The notes under the pieces were generated by a model that ran no database searches, was not told the origin of the DNA, and saw nothing but the letters and a program-made list of their open reading frames with translations. 64,000 bases of DNA from Collybia mongolica (taxonomy: Eukaryota; Basidiomycota; Agaricomycetes; Agaricales; Clitocybaceae). This document shows, piece after piece, positions 34,817-46,672 of this stretch. The translations under genes were made by a program, and so were the position numbers. The stretch lies in contig JAAXNY010000004.1 of assembly GCA_013420905.1 (NCBI GenBank), positions 4,898,001-4,962,000 of the forward strand. The letters run 5' to 3'. Positions within the stretch are counted from its first letter, which is position 1, and every line of letters begins with the position of its first letter.

Positions 34817-36610
34817 CGTAGAACACGAGAGTGCCGACCTCTAACACGGATAATAAACGTTTTCTGGCTCCATTGTGAAGCATGACAGGATCATTGATTG
34901 GAGCGCGCGCGCAGCTTCTGAGAGAATGGAATTTTGATTGATAATGATCATCTGTCGCATCAGAATTTGGGATGTCGTAAAGTCGTATTCATTCTCCAGG
35001 TTCTGCAATAGTTCTAAGAACAAGAGTCAAGTTTGTAATCTCTGTTATACCCACCCACTCTAGAGGCTTTCAGAGGCCTACGTCTGAGGGGGGCTTTCGA
35101 AGGCTGAAGGGTTTGTGTGCATAGAGTGCATTGAATTAATTCTTTAGATCAGTCACCAATGTTACCTATACGCTAAGATGACCATTACAGGCCTCCCCTA
35201 AGTAAGATGCATAGCAATGTCAATAGAGCCATAGTTACCTCTACGGATCAAAGTTCGTACCATTTCTTATAAACCAATATCAGAATAAGAGGATTCAATA
35301 GTGAGGTGGTTACGGGGCAGCACGGGTTCAAATTTTGGATGTGAGAAGAATTGAAAAGAAAGTGTTGCTTTAAACATTCGCCGTCGACATGTATTGTGTG
35401 AGGGAAGAAGTGAACGTCAATATTCCGAGACCTACTTAGTCTGGGCTCAGGTAATGATTGCATGTATGATGTGCGTACGCACCCGAGGCTCTGTCGATGC
35501 TATGGCAACGCACACGCGGCTTTCGGGGATGTGACTTCAACCTACCCACAGCCAGAAATAACCAGTCTATTTCTGTGGTATGCGGTGATACAGAAGTACT
35601 ACGCAATGCCAAAAAACGCCTAGCTTGAAACTGCTTTATGAACGGAGGTAATTCAGTAAAAACAGCGTTTTATGCATCCGGCGCGCTACGGACTTAGTAT
35701 GGAAATTGAATTTCCATACCGCAACCGGCCGCGGCTTGGGCTCGGCCGGCTTGCGGCTTTGAGCCGGGCCTTGCACATCACTAGGAAATTCTCTGAAGGC
35801 CGAATGTTGTAATGTTGAAGAACGAGGCAAAGCGAGTTTGCAAACCATGATTCATGTCAACGCGACGTGTTACTCGGCATCGTCCGAAATCTATGTAGTG
35901 CGGAGGGCCATTCTCAAGTCATTCTGCATTTCTGCTACTGTGTACCAAGGGGGTTTCGGAGTTTGAATTTACCAGGCCCCCGAGGTCGTTAAAATATTTT
36001 TTTGTAATCATGTGATCAGGTGCCCGGCAACCCAAGCGGAGGTGCAGGGTAGCGTTTTGATGCGAGCGAAGCTCACCGACAGCTCCCTTTTTGGAAGAGA
36101 AGCGCCAAGAGAGGATGGCAGGTGCAGGATGCGAGACAGGATGGGTGAGTTTTGAAACATTCCTCGAAAGCGAGTCACATACCACTGAAACGGCCTATAG
36201 TACCACCTCCAATGTGTTGACCTGGAGTACTCCGTTAGCAGTTGGGTCTGCGAAGCATGCGAGGCAAGTGGGAACAGTCAGAGACGTCTAGGACGGCGGC
36301 GGCGACAGTAGGGCGATAAGGGTGCTTCCTAGTATATCCTTATTTGGAAATTATTTCCCACCACTGTTAGTTAGTTCCCCCCTCGAGGTCCTTAGAAAAA
36401 AAATCGACCTGATATGGGGAATTTTTTTCCTGAAACCCCCTTGCTGTGTACCCGTGTATTCAAAAGTACGTAAACAAGTGCTTGGAAGCATGGTTATTTC
36501 AAGGCATCTGTTATTCGGCTCTCATATGTACGCCGGTGAAGCAGATATTCTCTCTCATCGTGGTTACGTGAGTAGTCATTATAACGGCGATGTGAATAAT
36601 AAATGCAAAG
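34817..36610. other. No supported gene
   Basis: Short unrecognised frames only. Contains a hAT-end fragment at 35722-35783 next to a small palindrome around GGAAATTGAATTTCC (35699-35717). Confidence 0.45.
35722..35783 (+). repeat. Solo end of a hAT element related to hAT 2
   Basis: CGGCTTTGAGCCGGGC and TTGCACATCACTA closely match the right end of hAT 2 (43913-43946). No left end with TAGTGATG is nearby, so this is a deletion relic. GGAAATT occurs on both sides (35701 and 35784) but only 7 of 8 bases agree. Confidence 0.6.
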
Positions 36611-38998
36611 TTATATGCCAGATCGATGTTTTTCGACTACACTGAGCTCGATAAGGCGTTTCAGTTTCGCAAAATCGGGTGTGCCCACTCCTGTGACCTG
36701 ATCGTACACTTAAGTCATAATATGGGTGCACCAAGGGCGAATATAACTTACAGGATCCCACCCTTTTCCAGCGGTGAAACCTTGAGGTAAATCATGGTGA
36801 ACGAAGGCTCTGTTTCAGATAAATGTCACCTTACCTGTAGTATTGCACCCAGGATTAGAGCCAGAAACAATATCGTTAAAGCTTGATGACGCGTTTGAAT
36901 AAATGAGAGGATTAATGAAGCCCAAGGAAGGCTCTCCCCGCCCCAGTTTGTAATCATTCAGCAGGGAGAAAATCCCGGCAACGGTCTAGGTATCGGCTTC
37001 AGTTGGACCAGAAATGACATGGGTGGATGGACATGATAACATACGGGGACGCTGGCGCTGGTCCCGTTGAAAAGTTCCAGGTGCCCATTGACAACTACCG
37101 CAAAGCCGCTAGCTTGAGCAGAAAGGTCGGGGTATGCTCGGCCTGAGGCGCTGTTGAAGGGAAAATTCGAGAATCGTTTTACGGAGCTGAGAGACAACGT
37201 ACTTATAGAGTCCGGAGAACTCACCCCCTGAGCGAGCAAAAAACTGCCGAACAGCTGTTCCCTGATAAATCGGCTGCGCAAAATAGCGCGAGAACCCGCC
37301 CCCCGAAAAGCTAGCCGCGACCTCAGGATCCACTTTTCTCGTGCCACCTACTGCGGTAACATATGGACACCTGAAGGGTTTAAACAAATAGGACCTTCGT
37401 TTGGACAGATCATCGGGAGACTTACGACGCAGGGAACGACGGCTGGAATACGATCTTATTCTTCCCATCATTGGTGCGACAGTCACTACCTCCCACGCTG
37501 CATTGTCCAGAATAGACGCGTGAGTACGACAGTAATTCAAGAAATGTGTAGGTATTGACCCCTCATCACCGCTGGAGAAAAACACTGTGGTTCCTCTTGC
37601 GCCAAGGACCGCAAACATATTGCACACTTTGGTCGCGTAGTCTTTGGGTACCTAATTTTCTATTTGGGCCAGCGAACCGTGGGTAGGACGACGCGAGAAC
37701 GTACGGTTTGTTCGTTCTCTCCATAAGAAGTTGTGATGACCTGTGGAATCGAAGGTTGTGAGAGGATGAAATTCAGCCAGTCAAGATATGGTTCGTTATT
37801 GTTTGTCGGTGTGCCAGAGTCGGGGTTGAAAGGGGGAGATCCGCCTGTGCTATTGAATATCAGGATCGCAGGGAGTGTTGATGCACTGCTATAGATCACC
37901 TGTAGTAGATATTTTGTATCGGAAAAGACATAGCCATGCTGTACTGGATGTCTAGATTCGCCTTGGAAATAGGGATGAATAGCATGTATGAACGTATGAG
38001 CGGGGACTCACTTCGAAGCCTGGATTGTTTTGATCATCTTTTCCACCGTTGACTTTGACAGTAGTGAAGTTAGAACCATAAGCATTACGTCTGAATAGCC
38101 AAAGAAACTTCTTTCGAGTGACCATCATATAGATCAATTAAACATTCACCATTAATGGAGAACTTACCTGGAGGTCTGCATAACTGGCATATTCATCGAG
38201 ATACCCAGCAACTCCTATTTTGTTATCGCCTTGGGTGGGTTGATAATTTGCGGTGTTGTACAATTTTCGGAGACATTCGGGAAGATTTATAAGCCTACAC
38301 AGCAATAAGAGTGAATTTGTAGAGAAGCCGGTAGCTCGGGCGGGTATCTTCGCAGACTTGAGGTCGGGTTTCGGGAGGCTGGTTGAGCGCATGCTGCGAA
38401 CAGTTCCAAAATAGGTGGTGGGCGCGACAACGTCAACGTAGGGGTGCAGTTCTCGTGGTAAAGAGTAGCTTATCGTGCGAGCGATTTTCTGAGAGGAGGC
38501 CGTATGATTGTAGATGTCGTATTTCGCACCAAGCATCTTTTCTGCTTGCGTGACATTAGTGCGTAAGGTAATCCAGTCGTTGGCACGAAGAGTGTTCTGA
38601 AGGTTGATTCCGTAAAATGAAAGCCACGATTCGACGGCTTTTATCGCTTCCGGATGGGGCGCAATAAGCGCGTCTGCTTCAACTTTGGATAAGTGCTTCC
38701 CGTATCTATGAGATGGGTATGAATATTGGTAATGTTTTGTGCTATCGAGTTGTTTCTACCTTCCATGGCTCGGGTCGCTGGTTTCCATCAGAGTTGTAAT
38801 CAGATCATCAAGTCTGTCTTGCTTGAGACCAATGCGTATCTCAAGGACCATGTTTGCAGGTGCTGGGGAGATATACTCCCATCCTTTGGGTATGTCAACC
38901 CATGAGTGCTTCTCAGTTACGTCGTCCCACCGCTTCGTAGGAGGCGTTGCCACACATATATGAACGAGAGGAATGACTAGAAGTAGGGCCCAGTTCAT
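36611..38998 (-). CDS. Secreted tripeptidyl-peptidase / sedolisin, peptidase family S53 (598 aa)
   Basis: Twelve exons: 38760-38998, 38168-38705, 38012-38110, 37930-37961, 37705-37888, 37560-37651, 37426-37497, 37203-37370, 37045-37150, 36835-36985, 36752-36780, 36611-36697. They sum to 599 codons. Signal peptide MNWALLLVIPLVHICVA, then an S53 propeptide (about 20-190) that inhibits the zymogen and is cleaved at acid pH. The catalytic Glu292 and Asp296 are in PGFEANLDIQY, the oxyanion Asp393 is in FFSSGDEG, and Ser506 is in NGTSASVP. The C-terminal FNDIVSG and GWDPVTGVGTPDF form the calcium site. It removes tripeptides from peptide N-termini in acidic surroundings, for nutrition. All key residues are present. 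Intron 4 (37889-37929) is only 41 bp with a GTCTTT donor, the least certain join. Confidence 0.88.
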
Positions 38999-39048
38999 GG
39001 AAGCTAAAAACGAGGTGGTGAAATGGTGTAAGTAAACGATATATGGGT

Positions 39049-39055
39049 CTATATA
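39049..39055 (-). promoter_or_regulatory. Possible TATA box of the sedolisin gene
   Basis: TATATAG about 50 bp upstream of the ATG at 38998 on the minus strand. Confidence 0.4.
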
Positions 39056-39983
39056 GGTCGTTCGGATCTAAACGGTTGAGTGCGATTTACGCTCTGGACG
39101 AGAGAGAAAGGAACATTCATACGAGTCAGCAATTAAGCCTGTTGTAGTAGGTTCCAATTACCTGTCAATGTATACGCTCGATGCACAAATCAGTAATCTG
39201 ATCCGTCGCAATCAGTAGACATATTTCACCTGATCAGTACTGATGGACAGGCATTTGTGTTCCCAGACTGGACTATCGGCTGCCCAAAACGACTTTGCCG
39301 AGAATTCCACTTCGTATGCCCGACTTTACCGCCAGTTTCGCATGTAGTACTCTGGGGAAACGTCCACTACAGGAGATGCGATCGCTGATAAGTTCATGCG
39401 TCAATTTTAGTGCTTGGGGTGACGCTGAGAATATGATGGGTTGAGCATTGAAAAGTTAAAGTCCATTTTTCCGAAAAGATGTAGACAGACACGTTGATAT
39501 GGATCGAGCTCAAGAAGGTACCACTTGTCGTGTTGACAGTTTACGTAGAACATGGAACAAGCACATACCGCCTAAACCGCACCCCCACGAACCCCAGAAT
39601 GCGGAAAAAGAGAATTTAACCTGTAGAAGAGGAAAGCTATTTGACTGGCGGCGCCGTGCATCAAGAAGGCGCGTCAGGCTTGGGTCTCTGATCCTAACCG
39701 GGGTCCGGAGAGTACCGAAGTGGGATTTGGGACCGAAAAAGACGGACGCTGGTGTCATATGGGAACTTGTGAGTAGCTCTAGCCATTGATGTCCTTCGAC
39801 ACCTGTCGAGTGAGTATGTCTATATCTTTTGAAAGTATGCCACAGTAACTCTTCGCTTCGCTTAATCTAAACAATAATAGGCATTCAATAACGAGTCTCA
39901 AGCCCTACACGATGATGATTCAGCAAGATTCAGCTGTGGCGATTGTTCAAAGATCGGGAGGGAGTGGGCTCTCGCAGTGTTGA
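39056..39983. other. Intergenic, original promoter side of the HSP20 gene
   Basis: No gene supported; frames at 39499-39789 have no motif. The last ~100 bp were upstream of the HSP20 gene before hAT 2 landed. TTCAGCAAGATTC (39919-39931) is one base off a TTCnnGAAnnTTC heat-shock element. Confidence 0.4.
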
Positions 39984-39991
39984 CTTTTCTC
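39984..39991. repeat. hAT 2 target-site duplication, left
   Basis: CTTTTCTC, adjacent to TAGTGATG. Confidence 0.92.
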
Positions 39992-42900
39992 TAGTGATGT
40001 GCAGGGCCCGGCCCAAAGCCCGCAAGCCCGTGAAGCCCAGCCCGTGAAGCCTCAGCCCAGCCTGGCCCTAGTACCAGGCTTGTGAGAGCCTAGGGCTCAG
40101 CTCAACGTCTCAAAAGCCTGAGCCGAGCCCACAAGCCCGGGCATCCGGGGGTCGGAGTGTGAAAGGTTGCGATCACTATTGATGACGAACCAACTGTACA
40201 GTTTTGAAGCCACCATCAAAAAAGAACATCAAAAAGTCCAGGGACAAGGTACGATCCTGTGCCCAGATCATTGTGATGTCAACAAACGCTCAATCAGCGC
40301 TTCGCCCAAAACGGACAGTAACCGCTTCGAGCAAACTCGTGGACCCCCACAACACGGCTCAGCACGATGTCCAGTCTCACAAGCATGCTATTGAAGCGAA
40401 ACGAGCAGCGGAATCTGCTGGTCACCAAGACGCAACGAGTGCTGGTGAACCAGCTAATCTATCATCCCCATTGGGACCACCCATTGTCTCGTCGCAAGGG
40501 CCACAAATCGTCACAAAAAACTCAACCACAACGGAAGAGCTCGACGGTAAGGACTCAGACAGCACAGGTAAACAAATTGGGCACCATAAGCAACTCCCAT
40601 TTCACTGTTTTACCTTTTGACCACCCACGAGCTCTAGGGATCAAAAAGGCTCGGCATGCGATTGTAATTGATGAAAGCGATGAAGAGATGGATGTCGTGG
40701 CGGCGACAGACACTGGAAAGGCTTCAAGCAAAGGTGCGTTCCAGTCTTTTCATTCCTGCATTTGGATTAATACAGAATATGATATTGTAGAGAAGCTGCA
40801 CCACAACAATGATTCGCATCGATCTGATGTCACTGGGTCGGATGGATTTTTGGCGGACATTGATGTACAGGCTGTCTCTGATACCATTCAGAAAACCAAC
40901 TACAAAGATCGGGGTCGCGACATTGACCATTTCTTTAGTCTGTTGTATAAGGCTGATGGGAAAAAATTTCGAAATTGCCAAACATGCTCGTGAGTCTCAT
41001 CCTGACCCCGTTGTGTGCTGTTTTGTTGACAAAAACCACAAGAAAAAAATCTCCTGGTCGTCCTGTTGCCCTCGTTGCACATGTATCTACCTTACGACGA
41101 CATATGGAATCATCCCATAAAGTATTTAATTTCCCTTACTCTTCGTTTTTATTGATGAGAAAAACCGTGCTACGTTAGGCAATGTATAGAAATTGGGCAG
41201 AAAAAGAAGGTTTCCCATCAATGCTACCAAAGGATGCGGAAAAACGCCGTCAGGATGCCGAAACCGAGAAGCAAATGCGTCTCGACCCTCACCTCACCGA
41301 GAGGCTCCTGAAGGAGAGGGTAATCCCGTATACCGATAACCTCTTCTGTGAAGCTGCTATCGAGTGGCTTGTATCTACCGACCAGGTAACGTGGTATACT
41401 GTATTGCTTGTTCCTTGTCTCTAATCAACGAATCACATTACAGCCAATCCAAGCACTCGAGCATCCAGCATTTCAAAACATGATCCATACTGCTGCTCGC
41501 GCAACCAATGGAGTCAAAATCCCCGATCGCCGTCAAACTCGACAAGCGGTTATTGATATGTTCAAGGAACAATTAACGGCACTACGCAAAAAGCTAACGG
41601 TATGGCCCACCCAGAGCTTTTGGTGCTTTTCTCATGCTACGTTGTCTAGAGTGACAGAGTGAAAGGTAAAGTAAGCCTCACATGCGATGCGTGGCAGGCG
41701 TCGAATAGCGATGCCTACTTTGCTGTGACCGGTTCCTGGATTGAGGAGAGTGATGGGAAGTGGCAAGTTCAATCAGCGCTTCTTGGATTTACACAACTAA
41801 ATAATGCACACAATGGAGTCCGCCTCGGCCAAGCGTTGTTCAAGATTGTTGCACGAATCAGGATCGCTTACAAGGTAAATGTGTGCATATTCGCTCGCCT
41901 GCATCATGACTGATGGCATGATGAATATAGATTGGACATATCACCTGCGACAACGCCTCGAACAACAATACGATGATGGTAGAATTCTCAAAGCACATCG
42001 AGAATGCCACTGGGAAACGTTACAATCCAGATCAGAACCGCATTCGGTGAACCTCTTCGTTGTCATTTCGTCTTCTATGCCAATGTTGAACTGTTTTATA
42101 GCTGTCTTGCTCACATCATCAATCTCGCAACGCAAGCATTGATATCAACTCACAGTAAATCGAAACATTACAACCCGGGCGAGCCCGAGGCAGATCTTCC
42201 TGTCAATCGAGGATTTGACCGTGATGAAGTGGGACTCGTCCGTGCAATATGTGTGAAGGTAAGACGCTTCAATTATATGTTCTAATTGAAGTTGATTACT
42301 GTTGAACAGGTCCGTTCATCTGCAAAACGCAAGCAACTTTTTGCCGATATCCAGACGCGTGCAAAAGTAAAAGCCCATCAACTTCTCCTGGACATGGTTG
42401 TCCGTTGGTCCTCCACCTACCTAATGACTACACGTGCAGAATCAACGAGACCAGTAGGTCCCTAAAAACGGCTTGCTGATTGGCTTTGCTGACTGGTAAT
42501 AGTATGTCGACACGTTTGTGTATGAAATCGGACGCGAGGAGCGGGACCTTGGGAAACGGCAAAAAATTGATCAGCTCCAGCTGTCGAACGATGAGTGGGG
42601 GCGTCTCACATTGTTCAACGATCTGTTAGCTGTGAGTAGAACGACTCCAGAAAATTTGTCACTGATGTCGGTCCGATGATATAGCACGCCGATAATGCGC
42701 AACAAGCCTTCTCATCAGATCAGGGACCAACCCTTCACCTCGCATTACCTGCTCTCGAAGCGTTGCACAGGGCTTGGACAAAACGGGCTGCTCGCACAAA
42801 ATACTCGGACTTTGTTCCTGCTCTGAATGCCGGGCTTGCAAAGATTGAAGAGTACTATGATCGAACCGCTCAATCTGATGCCTATACATTTGCCATGTGT

Positions 42901-43946
42901 ATGTGACATCGTCGTATGGATTCGGATCATTATTGACAAAATTCTCAGTACTTGACCCATCATCCAAAACGGAACACATCCAAATGTACTGGGGAGACGA
43001 CAAGTTGGAAGAAATCAAGAAGCAGGCGGAACTAACGGTCAGTCAGTCTCACTCAATATTCCACCAGCGAGGCTGACAAAAGATGGTAGTATAAGCAACG
43101 ATATCTCGAGATGTATGGCAACAATCCCGCACCACCCCAACCACAACAGACCGGAAAATCGGCGATGCGTAAGGTTGGAGTCCTCCTTCGTGAGTTGTCA
43201 GATGATGAAGACGAGCCCTCGCCGAGTGCAACGCCAGCCCCCATGGGCAATTCGAGTGAACCATGGCTCGCTGGTTTCAACAAATATTGGGACTCGAGGG
43301 ACCATCTGGGAGATATGAGTATCGTCGAGTGGTGGGGTGTACATATCTCCATTCTCAGTCATTCCCCAATGCTGACACATTTACGCCAGTGGAACATTAC
43401 TCGACACCCGGTCTGGGCGTCTCTTGCACGAGACTACCTGCCAGTCATGGCATCATCCGTTTCCAGTGAACGGGCGTTCTCCTCGGCTGGAATCACGATC
43501 AGCAAGCGCCGCAATCGACTCAAACCAGACATTGTCGAAGCTTTACAGTTTCTGAAGTGTATGTATCGCCGTGATCTTCTTTTTCGAGAGGATCCACGTG
43601 CCGAAACGGAGGTGGAGGAACTTGAGGGGGCGAGTCCCGTCGAAGGCAATACCCAGAACACAGAAGAGGGGTGGGATATCATAGTTAAGGATCTTCAAGA
43701 TAACGAGGACTTCGAGGATTATGATGATGGTAATGTATTTGTTCAAGACATTTCGTAGGCACCTGTAGGCTGCTATCGATATTAAATGTGATTCCCCCCT
43801 ACGGAGCCCGGGCCTAAGCCTGAGCTTGGCCTGACCCGGCCTGAGCCCTCTACCAAGGCTGAGCTCACGTCTTGGGCAAGCCTGAGCCCCACTAAGCCGG
43901 GCCTAAGCCTGCGGCTTTGAGCCCAGCCGGGCCCTGCACATCACTA
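39992..43946 (+). mobile_element. hAT transposon 2 (3,955 bp, apparently complete)
   Basis: Exact 8-bp target-site duplication CTTTTCTC on both sides. 21-bp perfect terminal inverted repeats begin TAGTGATGTGCAGGGCCCGG. Subterminal regions are rich in AAGCCC/GAGCCC-type repeats. The TIR and subterminal motifs differ from hAT 1, so it is a separate hAT lineage. It carries a multi-exon transposase gene. It sits about 160 bp upstream of the ATG of a small heat-shock protein gene. Confidence 0.93.
40276..43758 (+). CDS. hAT-family transposase with BED finger
   Basis: Start taken as ATG 40276 (MSTNAQSAL); ends at the stop at 43756-43758. About a dozen exons are inferred. BED zinc finger: FRNCQTC joined to LRRHMESSHK (about 40.98-41.12 kb). 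Catalytic region: SLTCDAWQASNSDAYFAVTG (first Asp, about 41686) and ITCDNASNN (second Asp, about 41948). A C-x2-H block CLAHIINLATQAL is near 42.1 kb. The C-terminal dimerisation domain has HPVWASLARDYL and SSERAFSSAGITISKRRNRL, then an acidic tail. It is similar in layout to plant RICESLEEPER/DAYSLEEPER-type hAT proteins. No stop was seen inside the inferred exons. A start further upstream is possible. Confidence 0.8.
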
Positions 43947-43954
43947 CTTTTCTC
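43947..43954. repeat. hAT 2 target-site duplication, right
   Basis: Exact second copy of CTTTTCTC. Confidence 0.92.
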
Positions 43955-44015
43955 TAGCAGTTCATATTCCTAGCTCCCCTGACCTCCCGCGCGACACCCA
44001 GTAACAGTATGCAGG

Positions 44016-44023
44016 TATAAAAA
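44016..44023 (+). promoter_or_regulatory. TATA box of HSP20 copy 1
   Basis: TATAAAAA, 94 bp before the ATG. Only 62 bp separate it from the hAT 2 end, and no clean heat-shock element is seen in those 62 bp. Confidence 0.6.
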
Positions 44024-44109
44024 CCAACATGCTCTACCATCTTCCACCTCCAAACGAGCAGTAAAACAGCACTCCAGTCTTATCAACCAAACTCAAACGC
44101 ACTAATACC

Positions 44110-44713
44110 ATGTCTGTCTTCTACTACGAGCCTTTCTACGATTTTGACCGCCTCCTTGACGCCGCCCTCACCGGCACCCCCCGCTTGCCAGGCCCCGACA
44201 ATCAGCTCCAGCGCCACCCCACCGGCTCCGGAGAAGGCGCCGTCAGGGCCCTCAAGCCAATGTTCGTAATCCTCTCCCACCTCCGACCATTCGTACAGAC
44301 TTACTAACCTGTTTTCCTTTTTCACAGGATGGACCTCCACGAGAACAAGGACACGAACACCGTCACGGCGATGTTCGAGCTCCCGGGGATGAGGAAGGAG
44401 GACGTCAGTATTGATGTGCATAATGGGCGGCTGACGGTGTCTGGGGAGAGTAAGCTTTCGGCGGAGCATAAGGAGAGCGGGTATGCGATGAGGGAGCGGA
44501 GGTTTGGGAAGTTTGCGCGAACGTTGGCGCTTCCGTAGGGAGTCAAGGTGTGTGATTGTTGGACGGTTGCGTTACTTGGGGGGTGATTGTGCTGATGTGG
44601 TTCATGGGTTATAGGATGAACAGATTAAGGCGACAATGGAGCATGGGGGTTTGTCTGTGACGTTCCCCAAGAGTACGCCTGAGCTAGCGCCCAAGAAGAT
44701 CACTATTGGTTGA
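44110..44713 (+). pseudogene. Small heat-shock protein (HSP20), copy 1, nonsense codon in exon 2
   Basis: Exons 44110-44261, 44328-44547, 44615-44713 (152, 220, 99 bp), the same lengths as copy 2. The alpha-crystallin domain starts at MDLHENKDTNTVTAMFELPG. A TAG at 44536-44538 replaces the CAG (Gln) of copy 2 in ALPQGVK, ending the protein at 120 of 156 residues. This removes the last beta strands, including the conserved HGGLSVTFPK region, which remains intact downstream. Readthrough or a truncated product cannot be excluded, but a normal chaperone is unlikely. The gene lies tail-to-tail with copy 2. hAT 2 sits just upstream of its promoter. Confidence 0.85.
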
Positions 44714-46672
44714 ATTTGGGAATGAGTTTTTTTCTTTTAGGGTCGGGGGCAGATGAATGAAATGTATGGACTGGTTTTGCGCCTTGTGAATTGTTATCTG
44801 TGTTAGTATAGAATGTAAACTATCTTCTGGGGAATGTGAATGAGCGATGCGGACGGCGACGCTTTTAAAAAAACCGTTGTTGAATAAGTGGAGGGTATGA
44901 GGTTTGCGCCAAGAATTTTCTGATTTTTAACCCGAGTGGAAAGATATCCGTGGGTACGTCCTTCCGTAGATTAGTTGAAATGCATTGACATTTTGTGTAA
45001 CATCGGCGAGACACGGAAAAGCTAGTAGTATATAGAGCTGGCATATTTGACGAACATATAGAAAGAGCACGTCGCGCGACGAAGAACACTGGCAAGCCCG
45101 ATGGAATCCACAACGACTTGGAGGTTGGGGAACTTGCCGTGCGACGCGTCCCCACATATGTGGGCTGTCTTTGACCCGTGACGGGCCACAGTCACCCCCT
45201 CCAACTTCGTATACTTTGATGAATTTCTCAATATTTCCATAGGACGATCTTGTTGGATATGTGGATGGCGCGGGCAGCGTGGACGGTTGGTCATGGTAGG
45301 GCGCTGCCACTAATTGAAAAGAAGCGAACGTCCGGCCGGTCCGCCGGAAAAAGCTATTTTTAGAAGGTACCTTTTTTTCAACGATGATGTGTCCTCTTCT
45401 GCAAAACCTTCATGTTTAGCTCGGCTGGGACTATGATGCTCACACTCATACTAGCATTAGACGTCCTATCTGTTAGTCTGAGAACACTCAAATGCGTGTC
45501 CATATCATGTCACTCTGGTTTCCTTTTCTCACTTAATTGTTCCACTTTCGTTGATGCGTTCGTCGCTCAAATGCGGTGCAATCTGATATTTCTCCCCTTC
45601 GTTCCTGCTCTCCCTTAGGGTTACATACATCGCTCCCTGTCTCGAAGTCTATCGCTCTATCTACCCCCAGCCATGCCTCCGCCCCTGTTCCCCGAACTCC
45701 GAGCTCTACACCTAACCCTTTGGCATTTGATGCTAGCCAACTTACTGACTGAAATTTCGGACCCGCGGTTTATGAGCAGCCTGGCAGGACCCCACCCTCA
45801 ACCCCTCGCTCCTCTGCCGCAATTAGGAACGCACGTACAATATCACCATGAGTGTAACGAGGTGAGTGGCATAGCGCTCGACGCGTGAGTGCTGGGAGAC
45901 GTCTAACTTCAACCCGAATTTCGACGGTGAATAGTGTAAAATTATTGAGTGAGGAACGACGAAGGATTGGTAGGATGGTAATTCCATACCAAATGGCGGT
46001 ATTCCTGTCTGACACGGATCGCAAATTCACTCTCGTCCGAATACCTGGACCAAACACAGACTTGGGCCGTAAATGCAATGTCGACACGCTCGGTAGAGTC
46101 CCTGCTGCCCAACACCGGCCTTCCGGACACCCGAGCCGCTAGGCCTACTAGCAAGGCTAGCGGAATCACTCTTGCTACTCAGCGCGATGATTATCGATAC
46201 CATACGCTGTTCCGCATTGCCAAGTGCTCGGATCCGCACCATACTTCGCTCCCCAGAACTTGTCAGTACGGTTCGAGTCTAACGCAGTAATATACTGACA
46301 AACTTCCCAGCTGCCGCCTTGGGACACGTCATCATTGAAGAATTATACCTTCGAAATATAGGCGAAGGAGATATGTAAGATAGAATCTGAAGACTTGATG
46401 CGCATCCCAACTAAATTTATAATGGTGGTTACTCTTTTTCACGAATATCTCTCCGTTCTAGTCCAAAATCTGTATACTTTCGAATAACCCTCACATTCAC
46501 CACTCCTCTGATAACAACTTCACCAAAGCATCATCACATGCACCACACATTCAATGCTTTTTTCGGAAGATAGTTCAAAATCTCTATTGATACAGATAGC
46601 AATCTACAATACAGAAAACCAGTCCATACGATTCGTCAAACTGTCCCTAAAAGGAAAACACTTTTTCTGAAG
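44714..46672. other. Spacer between the convergent HSP20 genes; no supported gene
   Basis: Frames such as minus 45770-46087 show no motif. No repeat structure noticed. Confidence 0.4.

Noticed and set aside
37780..37800. EPYLD in the sedolisin considered as the catalytic Glu/Asp pair
   Set aside because: In S53 enzymes the pair lies in the E-A-S/N-L-D segment; here that is FEANLDIQY, so EPYLD is a downstream structural region.
45673..46290. Possible gene between the HSP20 copies
   Set aside because: Frames on both strands are short and unsupported by splice sites or motifs.
46260..46290. GGTTCGAGTC as a tRNA T-loop
   Set aside because: No flanking acceptor, D or anticodon stems could be paired.
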